Origin: Typhlomys cinereus
Taxonomy: Eukaryota; Chordata; Mammalia; Rodentia; Platacanthomyidae
Reading direction: 5' to 3'
Assembly (NCBI GenBank): GCA_023101885.1
Contig: JALPQD010000075.1
Span: 5,460,630-5,524,629 of the forward strand
Length of the DNA stretch: 64,000 nt
In this document: piece after piece, positions 55,484-64,000 of the stretch
Layout of the letters: the number at the start of each line of letters is the position of its first letter
Position numbering within the stretch: the stretch's first letter is position 1
Program-made: the position numbers and the translations under genes
The notes under the pieces: generated by a model
What the model was told of the DNA's origin: nothing
What the model saw: only the letters and a program-made list of their open reading frames with translations
Databases searched by the model: none

Positions 55484-56204
55484 CCAGGTGCAGCATGCAT
55501 ATTACGTGACATGGTAATTCTACAGCTATAAAGAGATACATCTGTAGATTGAAATAACACATTTTTCCTTTGAACTGATGAAAAGATCCCTGGGCGAATT
55601 TGAAGGCTGGGCGGGTGTTTGTGAGGAGTGAAGTAATTCACAAGGGGTTTTGCTTGGCTTGTGCAAACACACCATCGGCTGGAGGAAAACAGACGCAAAA
55701 TCAGTCTTCTCAGTTTCATGGGTTTCAGAGGTGATTGTGCTTGGTGACTACTTTTCTGCGTCTACCCTGGAAATGTCCAATGCATTGGGCCACCAGGCAT
55801 GTGCGTGGACAGCTCATGCCAAACCAAAGGAAGCCAGGAGCCTGCTGCCTTCTCTGCAGGGAGTCGCAGGTAAGTGTCTGGGCTGCCCAAGCTGCTGGCA
55901 AAGGAATCCATCTATCACTATCCTTTGGGACAGACACCGGGAGCAACTTCCCGCAGGAAAGAAAGGAATAAGGAGGGTACTAGGGTAGGGGTGATCTTCC
56001 TTCCTTTAGAGTTTTAACCAAAGTAGATTTCTGGGATGAGGTGGTAGGAAAGTGAAGCTTCTCCTGACTTGATTGGTCTTCATTTCTCTGTTGTTTACAT
56101 CTGCTGAGCAGCAGAGGGCTGCAAGGTTGTGCAACTCATGCAGGTAAATTCAGGTGTGCGTCTGTGCGTATGTGCGTACGTGTTTATATCGACTTTTTAA
56201 TGTA
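55483..56204. other. Unannotated DNA
   Basis: Opposed frames at 55650-55988 and 55725-55946 show no domain. Confidence 0.4.
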
Positions 56205-56453
56205 CTCATTGTGTGTGTGTGTGTGTGTATCAGAGGGCACTGTATGCCCCTGTGGAAGACCAAGGGTGACTTCGAGAACCATCTTCTACCTTCTTTTTGC
56301 TTCACTCTGGGATTTCTGGGCTCCATCCACCAGGGCCAGAAGTGCAGGCTGCTGTCATTTCTGCCTGGTGTTTTTACATAGGGCCTAGAATCTGAACTCA
56401 GGACTTTCTACTTTCAAGGCAAAGTCTTAACCCTTGAGCCATCTCTCCAGCTC
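56205..56453 (-). mobile_element. B2-like SINE, antisense
   Basis: (TG)n at 56209-56229, CAGAGGGCACTGTATGCCCC, AGGCTGCTGTCATTTCTGCC and TTAACCCTTGAGCCATCTCT CCAGCTC. Same family as 54871. Confidence 0.92.
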
Positions 56454-57787
56454 CTATAATGGCTTTTAAAGTTACTTTTATTTCACTATCTTTGAACAAC
56501 CTATACAAAGGCACAAAAACTAAATAGCTAAGGAAGGAATTAAAGACAAACACACTAGCCAGTGTCTACCTTTCTTACAGTTGCTTCCCTTGCCTCCACA
56601 ACACTTCAGCAGGTCAGGGAAGAGGCATACTTTTCCTACTGGGAATTTTCCTGATTCAGATGGCAACTGAGTTCTCATCTTCCTGGCAAGCTGCAAGTCC
56701 TCCATCTAGGTGGAAATCAAACCTTATCGAAAGTTTCCGTCAAGAGTGATTGAACCCTGCCACTAAGATTATCAATGGTCAGACTGTATTATGAACTGAT
56801 AATATCCAAAAAGAGATCAGTGGTGGGCAGCTCCAATGGTGTGGCCAGACCCTGGGCTCCACACGCACTGAAAAAAAAAAGAGTCTTCGATAACTTCCCT
56901 TTCTGAAAATCAGAGAAGTGGGAAGCAAGCCCTGCTTTCTTTTTACCCCACAAAGCTGGAATTCACAAATGCTGTGTAGCTCTGGAAGCCTACTGATGGG
57001 AAGCCACCGTCACTGATGGGATGGCTGGCCAAAGGTAGCTACGAGGTCTGGCATCCCAGGCGTCCGGAATGATTGGCAGTTTGTTCTGTCCTGCCTCCCA
57101 GGCCTGCTGGCCACGCCCCTTTTGCAGGTCTTCTCACACCTGTTGTCCAGCAGTCCCCCCTAGCTGTATCTCATCCTGATTCTGCCATCAGACTTTGACA
57201 GCATCCTGCCTGGCTCTGTGACCCAGACTTTCCAGCTAGCATCCGGCTAAGGATAGTTCTAAGGAACCCTATGAGCCAGTCTGTTTTCCAGAGCACAGGG
57301 GCAGGACAGCTACACCCTATCCCAATTCCTTCCACATACTGAAGCTCACCAAACAAAGGCTGGGCTTGCTGTGGTGAGCTGTGGTGCTTTGAGCTACGGT
57401 CTGTCCACAGAGTTGTCCAAAGACCTGTCTGCAAGCCCCTGGTGGCCAGCACATTTACAATCTTTCCAAGTTCTCAGTGCCTTTAATGGGAACATTTGAA
57501 CTTGAGGATATAACAGACCAAGGAATCCGAATTTGGGGGAGACATTTTTACCTACTCTATAGGGAACAGGCCTCTAAATCAGACCCCAACTGGATGCCGC
57601 GACATTTGGCTATACTAATGAGATAGCATCTTTCTAAGGGCCCAAACATAGTCCATTAACCGTGCTACTACTGTAGACCACTAGGAAGGCTCTTGGCTTG
57701 CAAACTGACATCAGGGAAAGCTCACCCTGGCTGTGAAACTGCTTGGGATTTGTTTTTCTAAGGTTTTCAAATGTGTGGGTCATTTGG
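56454..57787. other. Unannotated DNA, 1.3 kb
   Basis: A possible ID 3' stub lies at 56848-56882 (CAGACCCTGGGCTCCACACG then A10). At 57433-57445 (minus) there is a weak CTCF-like CCACCAGGGGCTT. Confidence 0.35.
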
Positions 57788-57800
57788 CCACTAGATGGCG
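57788..57800 (+). promoter_or_regulatory. CTCF core motif match
   Basis: CCACTAGATGGCG satisfies the published CTCF core CCASYAGRKGGCR at all 13 positions, preceded by TTTGG. CTCF is the zinc-finger insulator and loop-anchor protein. The match is to the motif only; occupancy is unknown. Confidence 0.6.
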
Positions 57801-58356
57801 TAGGAGCTCCATTCTAGTCTCGGGATCAGTAAAAAAGGACCCAGAGCCTGGATTCCTACAGAAAAAGAAAGAGGTAGTGAAGAGAGGGAAGATAACTGCT
57901 GTTAGTGCATTCGTATGATGTGGAGGCTGGTTTCCATCTTCAGAACTGATGTCCAATTCTAGCTTCTTACTAACCACAATCAGACTCATTGCTGACCCCC
58001 CCCACACCAACTAATTTTGCACCAGCTAACTATGCACAACATACAGTTTCCAACCCAAATAAAACAGCACTGGCTGCATTTTATGCATCCCAAAAAAGCC
58101 AGCTGTGAATCCGTCTTTAAGACTTCTCTTTTTGGAAATGTGGAAAAGCCAATCTGGGAGCTAATGCGCATAGCGAACCTCTTGATTCTTCGCCCTTTCC
58201 TAGGCTCCCAGCTTTTTTCTATTTGAGACTGATGCTACATAAGAACCCTCGATCTTCTCTCCTAGTAACAGCACAGAGTAAAGCTTCAAGAGTCAACTTG
58301 CCAAGGGACAAGGCCTAGTAAAAATTCTCCTTCTCCTGGGGAAGCCAGAGTCACGT

Positions 58357-58357
<1 letters not shown>
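57801..58357. other. Unannotated DNA
   Basis: No repeat recognised. Frames at 57733-57918 and 57986-58226 are short. Confidence 0.4.

Positions 58358-58408
<51 letters not shown>
58358..58408. repeat. (AC)n microsatellite, about 25 units
   Basis: Perfect AC repeat; the minus-strand Cys-Val frames come from it. Confidence 0.97.
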
Positions 58409-58409
<1 letters not shown>

Positions 58410-60592
58410 AGAAAAACTGGAAGAACTGCCTGAGGGACTAGTCCTTTCCCTACAAACTCCCTCTTCTGCCACAGCCCCAGTCCCCTTCTTAATAAGATCC
58501 CAGCAAACGACAAGGGGGGACCCATACTCCCTGCAATGTGGGCCCCCCAGCACCTCTCGCATTAAGTCAATTCACCGCACCTTCATTTTGTGAATCAGCA
58601 AATGTTATATAAACAATTTAGCATTTTCAAGGTGTGATAACATCAAACTCAAGGGAGATAAAGGGCTTCCTGTGAAACCCAATGCCAGGCTTGGGAGTAA
58701 CTGAGGCTTTCCTTCCACCTTGTTGGGAGCTTTAGGCCTTTTTATCTGCTCCTCTCACCACATTACTTCAGGCTATTCACACCTCTCCTTCCCCCACCAA
58801 CACTGACTTCCTTCTTTTCCAGCCCTCACTGCTCTTGCTCTTGAGAAACTTTCTGGAAGTCTCTGAGTGGGATCACAAGTCTCAAGTTGCAAGCTGTCTC
58901 CAAATTCTAGCTTCCTACCTTCCCCACAAAGCAATGCTTCCACAGACAAAAGCATCCTGCCACAGCCTAAGAGATCTTGCAATTTGCATTCCTGACAACT
59001 TTCACCCAAATGAACTTACCAGCAGCTGCCAGTTAGCACTTAACAAGTGCTTCCTGCTGTGTTCCCAGAGACCAGAAAACCGATGGTTATAAACACACCT
59101 GTAAGATGGGGGCAGCTTTGAGACTGAGCACTTGGTTAGTGGGCCAGAATGAGGTCCTGGTCTCAGGTCTCCAACACTACAAGAAAGGAAAGCAAGTCCC
59201 ACTTGCGTGGGACATTCTGCTTGCTCTATAGAAGATTAGTACATTAGCATATCTGTACCTTCACACATCTAAATATCTATTGCAAACTGTGAAGGACTAT
59301 TTTTGCAGCCTTCCCAGCTCCTTTACTTCATACTGCAATGCTATTTCTCCTAAAGCTGTGTGAGATGGCTTTAAATGATAACATCATAAGTGGGTAGGTA
59401 GTGACAGGTGCTTGGGAAGAAGAGTTCCTTCCATCTTAGCCCCTGACCCCTTCAATGCCATGCTGTCAGTCTCTTTATCACAGCTTCCTCCTAAGTAGCA
59501 TCTTCCAACACACAGTTTATGTCTGCCTGGCCATTGCAACCCACCAGAGCATCACAGAACCACAACTTATTTTACTACTGTAAGCCTTGTCTTTTGATTT
59601 CTTGGATTTTCAGTTTTTCTTTTCAAAGGCATTTTAAGGGTTCTCCATTAAGATCATCTTAAAACTACCCACTCCCTTAAGATTTCAGTAAGACATAGAG
59701 AAGGGAAACTGAGTCACAGCTCAACACCTCTGGCAGGGCTCTGTGCCTACTTGACCATCGGGTCTTGCAGTGGAAGGAATAATGTCACGATCACCCATAA
59801 GTTACCAAGAGTCCTTGGGGCCCTACTCAACTGCTAGCACTTCTGCCTTACATGGGATGTGTTTGTTTCCATCAGGAGCTGGCGTGATGAGCCCTCCCAT
59901 TTTGTTCCACTGAGATAATTGGGAGAAGTTACTTTTTCCACAGGCATCCTGCCCGCACCTCGGTTATATGTATTATTTTAGGTCTGCTTCAAAAAGGAGA
60001 ATGGCATCTCAAGACACAGACTGTATGTAGGCAGAGATTGGACCAGGCAGATGTAGAGTTCCGTGAGGAGATGGAAACTATTCTGGAGAACGCCCACACT
60101 CCCTGCTCTTGGAGCCACCAAGTCATGGCACCAGACTGGCTCACACCTGCTGGGTAGGTGGGTCGTTGGTTTCTGCACCTCCTGGTGTTGTGGTGAAGGG
60201 TCCTCCTGCCTGGCAGCAAAAACTTCCAGAAGTTTCTCCAATTCTGCCAGGTGGGTGATAGGCCTGCCACTAGAGCCCACACAGCTGCTGCCCAGCTACT
60301 GCACCTGCCCACGGCTCCTGGCAGCAAGGGCGTGGCTGCCCCGTAGAAAAGAGGGAGGGGCTGTTCTGAATCACGGTCAAGCCCTCCCACGGCACAGACC
60401 TTGCTTGGATTCTCCTCTCTCCCCTCCTAAGCGAGACTAGCTGGCCACAGAACAGTGGCAGCTGGAGGCTACCAAGGGTCACTTCTCTTCCCAAGAATCC
60501 CCTGTCTCTAACTGATGGGAAATAATGATACAAAAACAATTTGCATTGAAGTTTAAGACAGTTTCTGTAACTTTTTGAAGTGAGGGGGGAAA
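58409..60592. other. Unannotated DNA, 2.2 kb
   Basis: No recognised repeat. Frames at 59978-60440 on both strands overlap and lack domain features. Confidence 0.45.
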
Positions 60593-60676
60593 GTAGGTAG
60601 GATACAGCTCAGTAAGAGAGCACAAGACCCTGGATTCCATTTCCAGCTGCCTCCAAAAGAAAAGAAAAAAAAAAAT
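60593..60676 (+). mobile_element. ID SINE with A-rich tail
   Basis: GGTAGGATACAGCTCAGTAA, GAGAGCACAAGACCCTGGAT, TCCATTTCCAGCTGCC (B box side), tail AAAAGAAAAG then A11. Confidence 0.8.
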
Positions 60677-61720
60677 GAAGGGGCATTCTTGAACAATAAC
60701 AACCCCCAAGATCCCAGGGAAAGCAATCCATCTACCACAGAGCACACTCCCCTAGGCCTCAGACTCCTGCCTAGGAAGAGGGTTCAAGAGGGCTTGCCGT
60801 TCTGAAGGACAAAAGGGGCCCCAAAGCATGGTCTCCAGATTCCCCATATATTCATCAGTAAGGGAGAAAATGATTATTCTCGACGTTCTGCTGGGTAAGA
60901 GAACCCTAAAACACCCATCACGTTTCCTTCTGAAATTTAGACCACAATTGATTTTTAATTCAATTTACCTTTTAACCGACACATAAAAATATCAGTATTC
61001 CTCCCATTAGTGGGGTACTTGTGATATTGTGATATATATATATACATTGTTTGGACATCACTTGACCTTTCTGACTTTACCTCCTTTCTCTCCTCCCCCT
61101 CCATCCACATTCACCTAATTGAACTCTAAAGTGATAATAAATGGTTGGAAAGGTGATGGTGAATTAAATCCATTAACATGTCCATTAGGGACAATGACCC
61201 AAAATTCCAGAACGTTTCCAAAGAGAGACTTAGTCACTGTCATTCTTTTTCCCCAAATGTAGGCACAATATTTGTTCATTTAGTGGATAAAAGTGAAAGT
61301 AATCCCCCAAAACCGGAGTCCAGCACTTGACTTCTATTTAATATTACTTCGACCTGCTTTGGAACGCTTTCTGAGTTTTTAATATTTTCTTGGAAAATGT
61401 CTGGCACAGTCAAAATCTGGACTATAATTCTCCTTTCATGAGATTTACAACAGACTGTCAACACCATTTGATAACCAAGTCTCCTGGAAATCGGCAGAGT
61501 TATAGAGATATCGGCAAGAAAGCAAGAAAGCACTGAGAAAGGAAGAAAGAAAGAGGAAGAAAAACGTACTTACTTCATTGGACGTATCGTCCGGGAAAGC
61601 AAAAATGTGCCAAACTTTGGAAAAATGGGAGATGCAGACTTTGTTTTCAAACTTCATTTTTTAGAAAGGAAATATTATCAAAATGCATTAGCCATCTCTG
61701 TTATTTAATTTTTTATTTTA
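60677..61720. other. Unannotated DNA
   Basis: Contains a short (TA)7 at 61033-61046. No element confidently named. Confidence 0.4.
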
Positions 61721-61815
61721 TGTGTGTGTGTGTGTGTGTTTGTGTGCGCTGAGGATAGAGCTCAGGGTTCCCCACAAACTAGGCGAATTACTGCTGGACT
61801 ACATACCTAGCCCGA
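61721..61815 (-). mobile_element. ID SINE, antisense, next to a (TG)n run
   Basis: (TG)n at 61721-61742, then GAGGATAGAGCTCAGGGTTC (antisense B box), AACTAGGCGAATTACTGCTG and GACTACATACCTAGCCC (antisense A box). Confidence 0.75.
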
Positions 61816-61916
61816 GAACTTGAACTTCTAAAACAAAAACTTCTCATGGGACTTTTTTGTATACATATGGATTCCTAAGTACATAGAATAACATATCTGC
61901 ATTTATATATGTATAT

Positions 61917-61970
61917 CCTGGAGCTCAAACCAGGGCCTCATACTCAGCACTGAAGTACATTCCAGCCCAA
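61917..61970 (-). mobile_element. ID SINE, antisense, fragment
   Basis: CCTGGAGCTCAAACCAGGGC, CTCATACTCAGC and GAAGTACATTCCAGCCC match an antisense ID with a short internal deletion. Confidence 0.65.
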
Positions 61971-63715
61971 ATCGCTTCAAAATCATCCAGAGACAGACTG
62001 CAAGGAAGCCTGATGAAACTCGGAGCCCTTTCCAGAAAAAACAGTTGGCATGAATACGAGTGGTGTTTACTAGAAAACTAACCTGCTTCCAGCAGACAGA
62101 AGACAATGCCACTGATACTAAACAAAAATGTGCGTGTGCTGCTTCCATGTCGGGAGGCGGGCTCCATGGGCGTCCCTGCCCACTGCCAAACATTTTCCCA
62201 GCGCCACATCTGCCTTCCTTTGGACGAGTTCCTTGCTAAAACAAATAGGACTAACAAATAATCTTTGACAGCAAATGCTCATAAAGACAAACAATGAAAG
62301 CTGCTATGTTGTGTTTCTTAGGGCAGCCGTAGTGTGTGATTGCCGCACACAGAAGCAAAGGTCCCAGAAGTCAGGCTTTTAGCAACCTTCCTTGGCAACT
62401 CACTAATGCTCCTAGTTTGGGGCAATGGTGGACCCCTCTCTAAACTGTCACGGCATGTCTATATGGTGTCTATGTGCAAGATCGGGCAACTGCGGAAGCC
62501 AGCATAAAAGCACACACAAGGAACACCACTTTGACCATCCTGGCAGCTCATGAAAGTGTCATTTAGCCTTATCTAATCTGGTGCCTGTTTCATCACAGGG
62601 AGAGCCAATAATACAAACCTTTGTGTTGAAGGAAGGAGGAAAAGCTCACCCAGGCTAGCCCGGCTGTTCTCCTGTGACCTGGCCCCTCTGCAGAATAGTT
62701 AGGCAGGGCTTTACCGTCCTAGGTGAGAAAATGATGGATGTGCAGGGGAACTGGGGGGCAGACACAGCTAAGAGCCTAGTTTCCTCTTCCCATCTATTCA
62801 GGAAGGACGTCAGCGAGGCAGACTAAACATGGGCTCTGTTCAGGGTTCTGAGTGGGGGCCTGTGGCTTCCTCGAGCACAGCAGCGTCTACAAGGGGACCT
62901 TCCTCCACCCTGGGGAGACGAAGACCTCCTGGCTAGTCTTGGAGAGAAGTAGGACAGGCCCACAGGGTTGTAGTCAGCTGGGACCTGGGTGCTCACTGGG
63001 GAATCTCACCTCACAGTGCTCATGGCCGGCACTCAGTAGAGTCTTCTAGGTGCCCTGGGCATCACTGTGGTGGTGGCTAATGCCCCCACCCCGCATTCAC
63101 ACCACCCTGTGCGTGGGAATACAGCTGACTGTCCCGCTGTGGAGATGGTGACCTAACACCTAAGGTCCCCTCCACTCCTCTGCCCAGAAGCTCTTCAGTC
63201 AGCCTCCTTCGCCCCGCTGTTACTCTCTGGATCTGTCCTCTAGACCCAGATCAACAGATGAGCCAGAGAGGAATTTCTAGGAAGGAAGCAAGGCTCGAGG
63301 TGTGCTTGGCTCCCCTCTCTCCTGTTCATCTCTCCCTCATCTCTGCCCTGTTTCTTACCCTCTTCCCAGACAAATAAGTCTTCCACTTGCATCAGACAGG
63401 TAGGATTTAAAGTCAAGGAACCCAGCTGCGCACTGCAGGAAGGTTAGACTAGACTTCACCAGTGTGGGCAAGACCTCTTGTGAGTCTCGGTTTCCCTTTC
63501 ACAGTTCCCACGGTCTGTCTTGGTCTGTCTTCGATGAGGAGTTCTGGCAGGGGGTCCTGTAAACCAGCTACAGTTTTGGCATCCCATCCCTTCCGAGGAA
63601 GCCAGGTACTCCCTCCAGCTCACTGGAGAATCTTCCTTGAAGAAAGAAAATGGAGGGGAACCCCCAGATGGCATTCAAAAAGACAGAAAAACAACCTTCA
63701 GCAGGGAGGTTTACT
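61971..63715. other. Unannotated DNA, 1.7 kb
   Basis: No recognised element or gene. Confidence 0.45.
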
Positions 63716-63840
63716 TATTTATTCACTCAGGAGGCTGAGGCAGGAGGATATGGGTTCAATGTTCAACTGGGCTACTTAGTGGAAGGTCCCTTGTCTAACA
63801 TTTGTGAAGTCTTGGGATCAATTCCCAATAGCAAATAAAT
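63716..63840 (+). mobile_element. B4-like SINE (B1 part joined to ID part), sense
   Basis: CTCAGGAGGCTGAGGCAGGA and CAACTGGGCTACTTAG are B1-derived; TCTTGGGATCAATTCCCAAT is the ID B-box side; the tail is AAATAAATAAG. The order B1 then ID is that of rodent B4. Confidence 0.75.
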
Positions 63841-64000
63841 AAGTGAATAGATAAACATCATGCTCAGATCTATCTTATTTGTCCCATTCATGTCCCTGGT
63901 GTGAGCATCTCTGGAATCATATATAATTGTGCAGATCCAGTGCAAATCCAAAATACTTTGCATATCCAGTAGATTTAAGCAATGATATGTGCAGACATTC
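63841..64000. other. Unannotated edge of window
   Basis: Nothing recognised. Confidence 0.4.

Overview
This is 64 kb of ordinary-looking mammalian nuclear DNA. The repeats point to a rodent, probably a myodont (mouse/jerboa/mole-rat side): B1 and ID SINEs, B3-like and B2-like tRNA-derived SINEs, a B4-like B1+ID fusion, rodent L1 3' UTRs, and MT-type MaLR LTRs. The B2-like copies have a body unlike the mouse or rat consensus I know, so I do not think this is Mus or Rattus; the species cannot be fixed from the sequence alone. I find no protein-coding gene I can support, no tRNA, rRNA or snRNA gene, and nothing bacterial. All long open frames are chance frames in unique DNA, repeat-derived frames, or frames kept open by tandem repeats whose period is a multiple of three. 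The window reads as intergenic or intronic sequence.

Layout. 0-10 kb: mostly unannotated DNA with scattered SINEs, a 54-bp minisatellite (1065-1289), a probable ERV LTR (1663-2199), a MaLR LTR and old L1 debris near 6 kb, a (CT)n tract and B3-like SINE near 8.5 kb, and a 33/66-bp minisatellite (9871-10065). 10-16 kb: an MT LTR, then a head-to-tail row of four MaLR-type LTRs, all on the minus strand (13951-15480). 16.9-20.7 kb: a minus-strand L1 that keeps its 3' UTR, the end of ORF2, ORF1 and 5' sequence but lacks most of ORF2, and is split by a SINE. 21.5-25.8 kb: LTR, L1 ORF2 with the FADD box, inverted L1 pieces, and several SINEs. 26-35 kb: the least repeat-rich part, with old MLT/MaLR, ID and ancient repeat fragments in unannotated DNA. 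35.6-42 kb: a dense endogenous retroelement block containing two related ERV LTRs, a complete LTR-internal-LTR MaLR element on the minus strand, a second MaLR internal region with its 3' LTR on the plus strand, and further LTRs. 42-48 kb: SINEs, old L1 and a GT-rich tract. 49.5-51.4 kb: a three-layer nest in which one LTR is split by an MT LTR and by a retroposed 1-kb insert with a 15-bp target-site duplication. 52-64 kb: ancient repeats, SINEs, microsatellites and one perfect CTCF core match (57788-57800) in otherwise unannotated DNA.

No genes work together here. What the window records is a history of insertions. The points most worth a second look are the nested insertions, the ORF2-deficient L1, the lineage-specific B2-like SINE family, the two minisatellites, and the CTCF-like site. 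No previously undescribed functional system was found.
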